From positions 806,001-870,000 of the forward strand of contig NZ_CP054570.1 of NCBI RefSeq assembly GCF_013343115.1: DNA of 64,000 nucleotides. The letters run 5' to 3'. This DNA comes from Streptococcus sanguinis. Lineage in GTDB: Bacteria > Bacillota > Bacilli > Lactobacillales > Streptococcaceae. Both the position numbers and the translations under genes were made by a program. The notes below the pieces were generated by a model that was given only the letters and a program-made list of their open reading frames with translations, was not told where the DNA came from and did no database searches. The stretch's first letter is position 1. Each line of letters begins with the position of its first letter. This document shows, piece by piece, positions 8,224 through 17,120 of this stretch.

Positions 8224-9569
8224 AGCATTTATTTTCACGCTTGTCACCAGCGCAAAAGATTATCTTGTCTTTTCTTCTGGTGATATTCTGTGGCTCCTTG
8301 CTACTCAGTCTGCCTTGGGTGCAGACGGCAAGTTCCCAAGCGAGCTATCTGGATCATCTTTTTACAGCTGTCTCGATGGTCTGTGTGACAGGGCTTTTTA
8401 CTCAATCGGTTGTGGATACATACAATGTCTGGGGACAGCTCCTTTGTATGTTGCTGATTCAGATTGGTGGTTTGGGAATCCTGACTTTTATCGGATTTTT
8501 CACCATGGAAAGTCGGAAAAAGCTCAGCCTCAAGGATCGCCGTATTCTGCGGGATAGTTTTAGTTATGGTAACAATCGTACCTTAGGTCAATTTGTCCGT
8601 TCGATTTTTATCACGACTTTTAGTATCGAAGGACTGGGTGCGCTCCTTCTCATGATTCGCTTCATTCCCAAGTTTGGTCTGAGAAAAGGGATTTTTAATT
8701 CTATCTTTTTAGCCGTTTCTGCATTTTGTAATGCGGGCTTTGATAATTTTGGCAATGATAGCCTACTAGGCTTGCAGACAGATGTTTTGGTCAATATCAC
8801 CTTGGCTCTCCTCATTATTACTGGAGGACTTGGCTTCATGGTTTGGTTTGACTTGGCGACTAAATTGGGAGGAAAACAGAAGGGGCTGCACTTTCATACT
8901 AAGGTAGTCTTGCTACTGACTGCTGGTCTCCTCGTTTTTGGGACGGTCACGAGTCTCTGGACGGAGTACAATAATCTTGGAACGATTGGCAATCTTTCCT
9001 TTGGCGATAAGCTACTGGTCAGCTTTTTTCAGACAGTCAGTATGAGGACAGCTGGCTTTGCTTCCATTGATTATACAGCTGCTCGTCCAGTAACCCTGTT
9101 TATCTATCTGCTCCAGATGTTTCTGGGAGGGGCTCCGGGTGGTACAGCGGGCGGTCTGAAAATTACGACCTTCCTAGTTCTTTTTCTTTTTGCTCGAAAG
9201 GAAATCCTGGGCTTGCCTCATACCAATATGGGACGGAGAACGCTGTCTCCTCAGCTAGTGCAGAAGGCTTTTGGTGTGACAGTGATTTTTCAGCTGACAT
9301 TTCTGCTTGGTCTTTTGGCTCTTGGGCTAGTGACCGATAGCAGTCATCGTTTTATTTACCTGATATTTGAGACTGTGTCGGCATTGGCTACAGTTGGTGT
9401 CACGGCCAATATCACTACCAGCCTCAATACAGCTGGTATGATTGTGATTATGTTGCTAATGTTTATTGGACGGGTGGGGCCGCTGACTCTTATGGTCAGT
9501 CTCAACCATTATCAACCGAAGAAGGCTGCAACCTTGCATTACAGCAAGGCGGACATTATGATTGGATAG
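8220..9569 (+). CDS. ktrB: Potassium uptake channel subunit, TrkH/KtrB family
   Basis: Integral membrane protein of 449 residues with four pore repeats typical of TrkH/KtrB potassium channels. Selectivity-filter glycines are visible at MVCVTGL, SAFCNAGFDNFG, MRTAGFASID and SALATVGVT, and the conserved intramembrane loop reads GGAPGGTAGGLKITT. It works with the cytosolic RCK subunit encoded next. The start overlaps the upstream gene by four bases, and the RCK gene starts ten bases after the stop. Ktr/Trk systems in firmicutes are commonly controlled by c-di-AMP binding to the RCK_C domain. Whether the protein is better called TrkH or KtrB is a naming matter. Confidence 0.9.
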   Translation: MKHLFSRLSPAQKIILSFLLVIFCGSLLLSLPWVQTASSQASYLDHLFTAVSMVCVTGLFTQSVVDTYNVWGQLLCMLLIQIGGLGILTFIGFFTMESRKKLSLKDRRILRDSFSYGNNRTLGQFVRSIFITTFSIEGLGALLLMIRFIPKFGLRKGIFNSIFLAVSAFCNAGFDNFGNDSLLGLQTDVLVNITLALLIITGGLGFMVWFDLATKLGGKQKGLHFHTKVVLLLTAGLLVFGTVTSLWTEYNNLGTIGNLSFGDKLLVSFFQTVSMRTAGFASIDYTAARPVTLFIYLLQMFLGGAPGGTAGGLKITTFLVLFLFARKEILGLPHTNMGRRTLSPQLVQKAFGVTVIFQLTFLLGLLALGLVTDSSHRFIYLIFETVSALATVGVTANITTSLNTAGMIVIMLLMFIGRVGPLTLMVSLNHYQPKKAATLHYSKADIMIG

Positions 9570-9579
9570 GAGAAAAGAA

Positions 9580-10251
9580 ATGGCAAATCAAACAGTTGGA
9601 ATCCTCGGCTTGGGGATTTTTGGACAGAGTATCATTGAGGCCTTGATTTCTCAGGATGTAGAAATCATTGCGATTGATAATCACGAAGAGACAATCAATC
9701 AGTATGAAGACATGATTGCCGTTGGTGTGATCGGAGACATTACTGATATGGAGCTTTTAGAGGCGGCAGACGTTGGGTCCTGTGATACGGTCATCGTAGC
9801 GACGGGAGAAAGTCTGGAATCCAGCGTCCTAGCGGTCATGCACTGCAAGGCATTGGGCGTTAAAAATGTCATTGCCAAGGTCAAAGATGAAGTAACTCAG
9901 CAGGTGCTGGAAAAGGTGGGAGCTGATCTGGTTATTCTGCCTGAAGTGGAGGCTGGTATTTCATTGGCTAAGACTATTCTCTTGAACCATTCGATTGAGG
10001 TCTTCCAGCTGGATGACGATGTAGTAGTGGCTGAGTTTGAACTGCCTGCTAGCTGGGTCGGGAAAACGGTCCGTGAAGTAGATGCTCGCAGGCTTTATCA
10101 TCTTAATATTATCGGCTACCGTCTGACAAAAAATCAGCCTTTGGAAAGCAAGTTTACTCCAGACTTTGTTTGGCCAGAAGGAGTCAGCATTATGGCTGTG
10201 ACTGATAACCAGCATTTGGATAATTTACGTGAAATAGTGAGTAGCAGCTAG
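9580..10251 (+). CDS. ktrA: Potassium uptake regulatory subunit, KtrA/TrkA (RCK) family
   Basis: Cytosolic gating subunit of 223 residues for the preceding channel. The N-terminal RCK_N Rossmann domain carries the nucleotide-binding motif GILGLGIFGQ and the acidic residue at the end of strand 2 (IIAIDNHEE). The RCK_C domain covers about residues 135-220. The frame is open from 9562, but the ATG at 9580, preceded by AGGAGAAAAGAA, gives the conserved MANQTVGILGLG start. Homologues bind c-di-AMP and ATP/ADP. Confidence 0.9.
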   Translation: MANQTVGILGLGIFGQSIIEALISQDVEIIAIDNHEETINQYEDMIAVGVIGDITDMELLEAADVGSCDTVIVATGESLESSVLAVMHCKALGVKNVIAKVKDEVTQQVLEKVGADLVILPEVEAGISLAKTILLNHSIEVFQLDDDVVVAEFELPASWVGKTVREVDARRLYHLNIIGYRLTKNQPLESKFTPDFVWPEGVSIMAVTDNQHLDNLREIVSSS

Positions 10252-10350
10252 GATAATTCCTCTTCGGTGGGGGCCAACCGATTCTATCTAGGCATTCGGC
10301 ACCTTTCTATTATATGAAGAAAAATATATGAAGAAAAAATGGATACATAG

Positions 10351-10374
10351 GAGCTCTTTCAGGGCTCTTTTTTG
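10351..10374 (+). terminator. Rho-independent terminator after ktrBA
   Basis: Stem GAGC/GCTC with flanking pairs and T6. The 100 bases before it hold a GC-richer stretch (10270-10305) that may fold but that I cannot identify. Confidence 0.6.
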
Positions 10375-10423
10375 AAACCAGTTGCAAAATTTATTATACT
10401 ATCACTAGAAAAGGAGTGATTTT

Positions 10424-10945
10424 ATGAGCTTAACCAGCCAGATCATTACAGCAGATTTTCCAGATTTGGATAAGGTAGAAGCCTTGAATAATGAAGGTTT
10501 CCCAGAAGAGGAAAGGATACCGCTCAGTGAATTTTTACGATATGAGGAACAGGAGGATGCTAATTTTTTCGCCTTTTATCATGAAAAGGAATTTGTTGGT
10601 TTTGCCTTTGCCATCTCCAACGCGCAAGCCTTTTATGTTAGTTTCTTTGCTATTATGCCCCACTTGCGCAGCCATGGCTATGGCGGTGAAATCATCGAAA
10701 AGCTGGTCAATTTCTATCAGCGAACCATGCTTTTAGAAATCGAGCGCCTAGATGAGCCGTGTGATAATCTTGAACAGCGTCAGGCTCGCTGGGAATTTTA
10801 TAAAAGCAAGGGTTTCCGCTCATCGAATGCATTTCTGGAATATGAGGATCTTAGCTTTGAAATTCTTTATCGAGGGGATTCTTTTGACGAAGAATCTTTT
10901 TCGATACAAAGTCCCTGCCAGCCTTCCTCGCACTCATCCCAGTAG
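10424..10945 (+). CDS. GNAT-family acetyltransferase with an altered C-terminus
   Basis: GCN5-related N-acetyltransferase. The acetyl-CoA-binding region is in LRSHGYGGEIIEKLVNFY (motif A, R/QxxGxG/A) with beta-4 FVGFAFAISN before it. A promoter TTGAAA-17-TATACT (10372-10400) and RBS AAGGAGTGA precede it. The core fold ends near LSFEILYRG at about residue 150; the last roughly 25 residues, Ser/Gln-rich, are encoded on the complement of the glyoxalase-like gene ending at 10867. Both 3' ends look fused by a deletion, so the tail is probably not native. The substrate is unknown. Confidence 0.75.
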   Translation: MSLTSQIITADFPDLDKVEALNNEGFPEEERIPLSEFLRYEEQEDANFFAFYHEKEFVGFAFAISNAQAFYVSFFAIMPHLRSHGYGGEIIEKLVNFYQRTMLLEIERLDEPCDNLEQRQARWEFYKSKGFRSSNAFLEYEDLSFEILYRGDSFDEESFSIQSPCQPSSHSSQ

Positions 10946-11178
10946 AAAAAGCGTTCCAGATTTTTAGGTCTGCCAAATAGTTTAGCTATGATTTTGGCTA
11001 TTACAGGAATACCTGTATTTTCCAGGAGCTCAATATAGGGGCCTTGACTAAAGTATATTAAGGCATTGTTGGGTTTTTCCCTTCTGCCGTATTCGACGAC
11101 AAAACCCTTTGCTTCCCATTCCTTGACCGATTCCTGCAAGTCTTTTACCTTGTAAATCAGATGGCCGCTTCTCATCAT
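10867..11178 (-). CDS. VOC/glyoxalase-like protein, probably C-terminally truncated
   Basis: 103-residue protein with the first module of a glyoxalase-like (VOC) domain: RSGHLIYKVKDLQESVKEWEAKGF and IYFSQGPYIELLE. Relatives are about 200 residues, so the second half seems missing. The gene overlaps the convergent acetyltransferase gene by 79 bases, and the closing residues (KDSSSKESPR) are atypical. The ATG at 11178 is preferred to the one at 11199 because AAGGAGGG lies just upstream of it. Likely a deletion product; function doubtful. Confidence 0.6.
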   Translation of the reverse strand: MMRSGHLIYKVKDLQESVKEWEAKGFVVEYGRREKPNNALIYFSQGPYIELLENTGIPVIAKIIAKLFGRPKNLERFFYWDECEEGWQGLCIEKDSSSKESPR

Positions 11179-11425
11179 AGTAGGCCCTCCTTTTTGCATT
11201 CTGCCTTTACCTTAGCATAGATTTTTAGGAAAAACAAGCCTTGAGATTAGCCTTCATTCACAGTGCAAGCAACTGCCTCTTCTAACACGAATCTTGATTG
11301 AATATGAAAAATTTTTGGTATATAATTTTTGGTATTGGGGTGTCCTTATTCTGCTAGTAAAATAGCTAGCTCTCAGATACTAGTGTGTGCCCAGATAATA
11401 TTTGTAAGAATTGATTGGAAACATT

Positions 11426-12235
11426 ATGAAAGAAAAAATAATCAAAACAAAAGTAGGACAGCTATTTGTATCTTATCAACCTGCGGAAAAGATTGCTGTA
11501 TTTTTAAGCGGTGCAGGGAGTCTGCCGACCTATGAAAATTTTTTGCCAGTCATTCGGAAGTTACCTAAAAATTGGGGCTATTTAACAATAGATTACCCTA
11601 ATGCTGGCCAAAGTCCACTCGAAAATCAAGAAAATTTTGCTTTGGACGATTTGGTTCAGTCTATTTTGGAGGTTTTATCACATTTTAAAGTCCTCCAGTA
11701 TGCTGTTTGCGCGCACAGTATTAGTGGTCTTGTAGCAGTTAAAGTTGCTGAGTCAGAGCCATTTTGTCAGGGACTAATCTTAATTGAGCCGACCACTTAT
11801 TCTGTTCTATATGGCGAATTAGCTCAGAATCCTTATCCCGAATTTTTATCCTTACAGGATAAAGTTCAGACGCTCGGTGGAGGATATGAGTATCTGAAAA
11901 AAATAGGACAAGAGAGTTTTTCAGTAGCTGATTTTAAAATCTTATGGGCGAAGGCAGAAAGGAGTTCAGATAGATTAAAATCTGTACAAGAAGGATTTTA
12001 ACATTATTGCAGTATCGCAAAAAGCGATTTTCAAAACTTAGATATCTCTTTTCAATTTCCGATTTTTATCCTGAGTCAAGCCTATCGAGAACAAGAATAT
12101 AAAGATTCCAAATTTGCTTCACAAAATACTCGGATTATTTTAGGAGGCAACCATCATTATTTACATTGGAGTCAGTCAGAAAAGATAGCTGAGTTTCTTT
12201 TGAAGTGTGATGGGCAAGAGGTATACAAACTTTAA
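11426..12235 (+). pseudogene. Alpha/beta hydrolase with an in-frame stop codon
   Basis: Alpha/beta-fold hydrolase of the epoxide hydrolase/proline iminopeptidase type. The nucleophile elbow is AHSISGL (Ser), the oxyanion region is VFLSGAGSLPTYENF, and the acid is likely in ILIEPT or later. The frame stops at TAA 11999-12001, but exactly the same frame continues without shift to 12233 and carries the catalytic-His region GGNHHYLHWSQSEKI. One substitution therefore separates a 192-residue product lacking the catalytic His from a full-length enzyme of about 269 residues. Promoter TTGAAT-17-TATAAT lies at 11298-11326. Unless the stop is read through or miscalled, this is a recent pseudogene. Confidence 0.75.
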
Positions 12236-12270
12236 TTGGTACATTGAAAGCGTGAGTGAAGATACATGCT

Positions 12271-12303
12271 AAATAGCTGAGATTAAAATCTCAGCTATTT
12301 TGA
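12271..12303. terminator. Bidirectional terminator
   Basis: Perfect 14-base inverted repeat (AAATAGCTGAGATT and its complement) with a two-base centre, flanked by A and T runs, between two convergent genes. Confidence 0.85.
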
Positions 12304-12320
12304 ACATATTTATGAGAGTT

Positions 12321-12778
12321 TTATCCTAGTATCTCAGCAATAGCATCTCGAATTTCCTGAACGGTTGCGGATTTGCTATGGTCACTGGTATCAAACTCGA
12401 TGTATTGGCCATCAGCACCAACAGTTCCACCGACTGGCCCTTCGGATCCATCGACTGATGTTCCAATGGCAGGGGGTTGGCTTGTATCTGCATAGTCTAT
12501 CTCAATAACGATGATGCGTGTATCCGCCTCTAAATCATCTATCATAGGAAGAGACGATGCGGAGGTCATGTTCTGACTAGCATAGTATTCTAGAAAAGCC
12601 TTGATGGTTGGATTGTCAATTTGAGCAATTTTTTCGTCAAGGGCTGAGATATTTCTAGTTTCCCTCGTTTCGTTTTCTATTGCTTGGCCTTTTTTGACCT
12701 GTGTCAAAGCAGTCAGACTGGCGGCTGTGGTAGCTAGAATAGCAGTAGAGAGAAGGAGTTTGCTTAACTTTTTCCCAT
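12321..12778 (-). pseudogene. Small secreted protein with signal peptide out of frame by one base
   Basis: The downstream frame encodes about 128 residues after a possible TTG start at 12707: a helical part (SALDEKIAQIDNPTIKAFLE) and a Gly/Pro/Asp-rich part ending ATVQEIRDAIAEILG. I do not recognise the family. Upstream, the same frame reads KKLSKLLLSTAILATTAASL, an excellent signal peptide, but no ATG is in frame with it. The ATG at 12778 (complement) would be in frame if the T5 run at 12769-12773 had six T, giving MGKKLSKLLLSTAILA. So the gene is either frameshifted, phase-variable or miscalled. A good promoter sits at 12853-12881. Confidence 0.6.
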
Positions 12779-12852
12779 AGGTATCACCAACTTCTTTCTG
12801 GTTTTGCGTAAATACACTTGGGTATTTATAGTGTTGAGATTCTATATGTATA

Positions 12853-12881
12853 ATTATACGTTAAACAGCAACTTTAATCAA
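12853..12881 (-). promoter_or_regulatory. Promoter of the small secreted protein gene
   Basis: On the minus strand: TTGATT (12881-12876), 17-base spacer, TATAAT (12858-12853). Confidence 0.75.
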
Positions 12882-12976
12882 ATAAATATAGGCAAGAGAA
12901 TTCCCCCTTATCTCCCTTGTACATTCCCCTATATCATGATAAAATACTAGGCAGAGTATAATATGTTGGAGTCGAG

Positions 12977-13495
12977 ATGAATTATTTTAATGTTGGAAAA
13001 ATCGTCAATACGCAAGGTTTGCAAGGTGAGATGCGGGTTTTGTCAGTGACGGATTTTGCAGAAGAGCGTTTTAAAAAAGGCAATACCCTTGCCCTTTTCG
13101 ATAAGAAAGACCAGTTTGTCATGGATGTGGAGATTGCCAGCCATCGCAAGGTCAAGAACTTTGATATTATCAAGTTTAAGGGGATGTACCACATCAATGA
13201 CATTGAGAAATTCCGTGATTTCACTTTGAAGGTACGAGAGGAAGATTTGACGGACTTGGAAGACGGGGAATTTTACTACCATGAAATCATCGGCCTTGAA
13301 GTCTATGAAAATGACATTCTTCTTGGTACGATTAAGGAAATTCTGCAACCAGGAGCCAATGATGTCTGGGTGGTCAAGCGTAAAGGCAAGCGCGACTTGC
13401 TTCTCCCTTACATTCCGCCAGTGGTTCTGGGGATTGACATTGAGCAAGGTCGGGTTGATGTAGAGATACCGGAAGGATTGGACGATGAAAATTGA
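12977..13495 (+). CDS. rimM: 16S rRNA processing protein RimM
   Basis: 172-residue ribosome maturation factor that binds S19 and helps assemble the 30S head. The N-terminus reads [21 protein letters not shown] (family GKIVxxxGxxGE/K). The C-terminal PRC-barrel domain includes [10 protein letters not shown] and ANDVWVV, and ends [19 protein letters not shown]. Promoter TTGTAC-17-TAAAAT at 12917-12945. It overlaps trmD by 11 bases, the usual pairing. Confidence 0.96.
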   Translation: MNYFNVGKIVNTQGLQGEMRVLSVTDFAEERFKKGNTLALFDKKDQFVMDVEIASHRKVKNFDIIKFKGMYHINDIEKFRDFTLKVREEDLTDLEDGEFYYHEIIGLEVYENDILLGTIKEILQPGANDVWVVKRKGKRDLLLPYIPPVVLGIDIEQGRVDVEIPEGLDDEN

Positions 13496-14207
13496 TATTT
13501 TGACACTCTTTCCGGAGATGTTTGCGCCTTTAGAGCACTCTATCGTCGGTAAAGCTCGGGAAAAAGGCCTCTTAGAAATCAACTACCACAATTTCCGAGA
13601 GAAGGCTGAAAAATCTCGGCATGTAGACGACGAGCCATACGGCGGAGGCCAAGGCATGTTGTTGCGGGCTCAGCCTATTTTTGATGCTTATGATGCCATT
13701 GAAAAGAAGCAGCCGCGCGTGATTTTGCTGGATCCTGCTGGCCGGACTTTTGACCAAGCCTATGCTGAGGAACTGTCTAAGGAAGAGGAACTCATTTTCA
13801 TTTGTGGCCATTACGAAGGCTATGATGAGCGGATCAAGACTTTAGTGACAGACGAAATCTCCCTTGGCGACTATGTCCTTACTGGGGGAGAATTGGCAGC
13901 AATGACTATGATTGATGCTACCGTTCGCCTGATTCCAGAGGTTATTGGAAAGGAAGCCAGTCATACAGATGACAGTTTTTCGTCTGGACTCTTGGAATAC
14001 CCTCAGTACACTCGGCCTTATGACTATCGGGGTATGGTTGTTCCTGAAGTCCTTATGAGCGGCCATCATGAAAACATCCGCAAGTGGCGTCTCTATGAAA
14101 GTCTGAAAAAGACCTATCTAAGACGTCCAGACTTGCTGGAACACTATCAAATGACGGTCGAAGAAGAAGCGATGTTAGAGGAAATTCGACAAGCTCAATC
14201 GGACTGA
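13485..14207 (+). CDS. trmD: tRNA (guanine37-N1)-methyltransferase
   Basis: 240-residue TrmD, a knotted SPOUT methyltransferase that makes m1G37 in tRNAs to prevent +1 frameshifting. Seen: [20 protein letters not shown] at the start, the AdoMet-binding knot regions [26 protein letters not shown] and [15 protein letters not shown], and the tRNA-binding C-terminal part with EYPQYTRP. Cotranscribed and overlapping with rimM. Confidence 0.97.
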   Translation: MKIDILTLFPEMFAPLEHSIVGKAREKGLLEINYHNFREKAEKSRHVDDEPYGGGQGMLLRAQPIFDAYDAIEKKQPRVILLDPAGRTFDQAYAEELSKEEELIFICGHYEGYDERIKTLVTDEISLGDYVLTGGELAAMTMIDATVRLIPEVIGKEASHTDDSFSSGLLEYPQYTRPYDYRGMVVPEVLMSGHHENIRKWRLYESLKKTYLRRPDLLEHYQMTVEEEAMLEEIRQAQSD

Positions 14208-14218
14208 CAAGCAAAGTT

Positions 14219-14250
14219 AACTCTTAGAAAAGATCTAGGAGTTTTTCTTT
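14219..14250 (+). terminator. Terminator of rimM-trmD
   Basis: Stem AACTCTTAGA/TCTAGGAGTT (one G-U pair), then T5. Confidence 0.85.
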
Positions 14251-14360
14251 ATTCGATACAGAAATGCTCATTTTTGTTGGAAAAACCACCTTATTTTTCT
14301 AATACAACATTTTTGTAACTAAATTGTAATAAAAAAACTATTAAAAGGATACGTTTGCTA

Positions 14361-14374
14361 CTAGTTAATACTAG
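14361..14374. promoter_or_regulatory. Inverted repeat before the LPNTG surface protein gene
   Basis: CTAGT-taat-ACTAG lies about 10 bases upstream of a -10-like TAGTATATT (14385-14393). It could be an operator in the promoter spacer; low certainty. Confidence 0.3.
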
Positions 14375-14456
14375 CGTTTTGTGATAGTATATTACTATGC
14401 GGGCTGCTATACCCAGGTTAATTATAGTATGTGAGATTATAAAAAGGAGATTGATT

Positions 14457-16958
14457 ATGGAAAAGAAAATAGGCAAGTCTGTTGTAGCGACTGGTATCGC
14501 GGCTACAACTATTATTTCTGGTGGACTGACCCATCAAGTGCACGCGGATGAGTTGGTTGAATCAACTGTAACAGCTCCACAAGCGACTGAAGTAACTGGA
14601 AAACCGGTGACAGCAGCAGATGTAGCTGTTGCCCAAGAAAATGCTGAAGCTGCCAAAGCTAAACTCGATGAGCAAAGATCGATAGTAGATACTGCTAAAA
14701 CAGAAGCTGAAGATGCAAAAACTAGCGTGAAAGTGGCTGAAGCCGCAGTTGAGACTGCTAAAGAAATACAGGCAGAAGCAACAGAAGAAAATGTTGCTAA
14801 GGCGGAGACAGAAGCAAAAACAGCAGAGCAAGAGGTTAGTGCAAAAGACACTGCTGTTCGAGAAGCAGCGGCTAAAGCTGCTAAGGCAGAACAGGCTGTT
14901 AAAGATCAAGCAAATACTATTAAGGCGAGTCAATCTCTTGTAGATGTTGCAGAGACTGAATTGAAACAAGCTAAAACACCACTTAACTCAGAAGAGCAAG
15001 CTGTAGCAACTGCTAAGAGTCAGCAAAGTCAAGCACAGACTGCTTTAGACAATGCAAAGGCTGAACTGACAAAGGCAGAGCAAGCAGCTTCTTCTGCTCC
15101 ACAAGTGCAGGCTGAAATCCAGAATAAAATCAATCAGGCAAAGGAATCTTTGGGTCAAACCAATCAAGCTATTAAGTCTCTTGAAGGGCAGATTCCGGCT
15201 GCCGAGCAAGCAGCAGCAACAGCTCCTGTTGACCTTCGCAATACGACTTATTCCCAATTTTTAGAAAATGTTCGTAACAATGCGGCTAATCAAGAAATTC
15301 GTGATGCTGCCAACAATGCACTTGCTGTTTACCAACGCGGACAAAATGAATTTGGTATCTCAGTTAATTCTGACCCAACCAGTCCAGCTAATCTAGAAAA
15401 TAACCTGCAAGCTTTAGAGTTGGTTAAGGCGATTAATGCTTACCGTCGTAATGCCGGCTTACAAGAGTTGTTGGTTGATCCGTATGCGAATGTGGCTAGC
15501 CAGATTCAGACTATCTACTTTGAGCGCAATAACTGGCATATGGGTAAGCTGATTGGTAATGAGAATGTGGCGATTAGTTTTGACCCGCAAGGGGCTGTCA
15601 ATTTCTGGCACAGTGAAAAAGAACTCTATCAAAAGATTGCGGCGCAATATGGACTGCCTACAGATGAAACTCAGATTGATGCTAATGCTATCTATATGAG
15701 AGTTGGAGCGGCTGTATTTGCTAAGATTGGCCACTATGTTCAGATGATGGACAATAAAGCCAATGCTATCTCGGCGGCTTATGATAAACATCCAAACCAA
15801 TGGGGCACTCCTCATGGTACATCCGAAGTTGGTTTCCATCACATTAGCAACTTTGACCAACGTGTTAATAACGGTACTCTATTGACTGTTGCGGCTATGG
15901 AGCAGTTGTTGCGTGCTGGTGGCGGTCGTTCTGCAGGTTCTAACGCTAATGTTACAGCACTTAAGAATCAATTGGCTGAACTCAAGGCTCAAAAAGTCGG
16001 TCAGGAATCAGCTATCAATATCCTCAATGCTCAATTAGCTGATGCTCAAAAGGCAGTGGCAGCGCAGATTTCAGCAGTTGAAGCAGCTCGTCAGAAGGTA
16101 GCAACTGCTGAAAATAATCTAGCCTTGACCAAGCAAAATGTTGCCCTTAAGCAGGAAGCTCTCGATAGAGCTACAGCTAAGATTGCAGCAAGCTTGGCTC
16201 CTTACCAAACTAACTTGAGCAATGCTCAGGCAGTTCTAGCAGCAGCTAAGGATAAGTTGGCAGAACTTCAGTCGGCTCAAGAAGCTGCGAAAGCTAATTT
16301 GACAACTGCTCAAGAGGACTTCATGGCTGCTCAAAAGACATTAGCAGCAGCTAAAAAGAAAGTTATTGACCTTCAGAATGCTCCTCAGTTACTTGCAGAA
16401 GCAGAGCGGGAGTTGGCAGAAGCGCAGCTTGATTATGAAGCTAAACAAGCAATCTTAAATCAAGAGACTGCAACTTTAGCTGTTCTTGAGGAATCCTACA
16501 ACAGTCTTCAAGCGAATTATGAAACTCTCTTGAATATCTTGAATCAAGCAGCTCTCCTGTATGGAAATGCTCTGAATAGTAACTATCGCTCAGGTGAAGA
16601 TAAACAGACTCTAACTGCTGTAAAAGGCGGAGCTGCTGGTCCAGGTGCAGAGGATGAATCTAAGAAAGATTCAGATGCTAAGACTGCAGAAGTTCATGCG
16701 AACACTCGTGAAGTCAAAGGAGCAACTACAGGTGCTGTTCAAGCGGCAGGTAGTGACGTATTCACTGATTTTGTTGTAAATCCTGCAGCTCAACTTGCTA
16801 GCGTGGCTACAACTGCTGATAAGGCTCCAACAGTTCCTGCTATTCTGCCAAATACTGGTTCAGAAGCAGAACGCCTTGCAATTTTTGGTATGGCACTTGG
16901 TGCAGCTGCCTTTTTGGGAACCAACAAACGCCGTCGTAGAGACGAAGATTATAATTAA
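14457..16958 (+). CDS. LPXTG surface protein with SEC10/PgrA-like CAP domain
   Basis: Cell-wall-anchored protein of 833 residues. A signal peptide ends near HADELVES (about residue 27). Residues about 45-250 are Ala/Glu/Lys-rich coiled coil. A CAP-like globular domain (about 285-480) resembles the SEC10/PgrA surface-exclusion domain of enterococcal and streptococcal adhesins (INAYRRNAGLQELLVDPY, FERNNWHMGKLIGNENVA, GTPHGTSEVGFHHI). A second coiled coil covers about 500-705. The sortase motif LPNTG is at 797-801, then a hydrophobic segment and NKRRRRDEDYN. The ATG at 14457 follows AAAAAGGAG and gives a good signal peptide; an upstream ATG at 14397 does not. Probably an adhesin; its ligand is unknown. 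Confidence 0.85.
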   Translation: MEKKIGKSVVATGIAATTIISGGLTHQVHADELVESTVTAPQATEVTGKPVTAADVAVAQENAEAAKAKLDEQRSIVDTAKTEAEDAKTSVKVAEAAVETAKEIQAEATEENVAKAETEAKTAEQEVSAKDTAVREAAAKAAKAEQAVKDQANTIKASQSLVDVAETELKQAKTPLNSEEQAVATAKSQQSQAQTALDNAKAELTKAEQAASSAPQVQAEIQNKINQAKESLGQTNQAIKSLEGQIPAAEQAAATAPVDLRNTTYSQFLENVRNNAANQEIRDAANNALAVYQRGQNEFGISVNSDPTSPANLENNLQALELVKAINAYRRNAGLQELLVDPYANVASQIQTIYFERNNWHMGKLIGNENVAISFDPQGAVNFWHSEKELYQKIAAQYGLPTDETQIDANAIYMRVGAAVFAKIGHYVQMMDNKANAISAAYDKHPNQWGTPHGTSEVGFHHISNFDQRVNNGTLLTVAAMEQLLRAGGGRSAGSNANVTALKNQLAELKAQKVGQESAINILNAQLADAQKAVAAQISAVEAARQKVATAENNLALTKQNVALKQEALDRATAKIAASLAPYQTNLSNAQAVLAAAKDKLAELQSAQEAAKANLTTAQEDFMAAQKTLAAAKKKVIDLQNAPQLLAEAERELAEAQLDYEAKQAILNQETATLAVLEESYNSLQANYETLLNILNQAALLYGNALNSNYRSGEDKQTLTAVKGGAAGPGAEDESKKDSDAKTAEVHANTREVKGATTGAVQAAGSDVFTDFVVNPAAQLASVATTADKAPTVPAILPNTGSEAERLAIFGMALGAAAFLGTNKRRRRDEDYN

Positions 16959-16966
16959 AGAAATAC

Positions 16967-17002
16967 AAAATGAGCCTGGAATAATTTCCAGACTCATTTT
17001 TT
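16967..17002 (+). terminator. Terminator of the surface protein gene
   Basis: Interrupted stem AATGAG.CTGGAA/TTCCAG.CTCATT followed by T6. Confidence 0.85.
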
Positions 17003-17069
17003 GTCCAAGTTAATAAGTAATCTCATATAAAAGGGATGTGGAGTTAAGTTCCATATTTTCTAAGAAAGA

Positions 17070-17105
17070 TAAAAACTTCCGATTTAAATTGTCGGAAGTT
17101 TTTGA
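17070..17105 (-). terminator. Terminator of the malXCD operon
   Basis: Nine-base stem AACTTCCGA/TCGGAAGTT with A and T runs on both sides, so it can work in both directions. Confidence 0.8.
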
Positions 17106-17120
17106 TATACATAATAGATT

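Noticed and set aside
10255-10320. Possible c-di-AMP riboswitch near the potassium uptake genes
   Set aside because: The GC-richer stretch lies downstream of ktrA, not upstream of ktrB, and shows none of the conserved ydaO core.
10328-10375. A 15-residue frame MKKKWIHRSSF… before the acetyltransferase gene
   Set aside because: It runs through the terminator hairpin and has no ribosome binding site.
14534-14969. Minus-strand frames opposite the LPNTG surface protein
   Set aside because: They arise from Ala-rich coiled-coil codons read in antisense and have no start signals.
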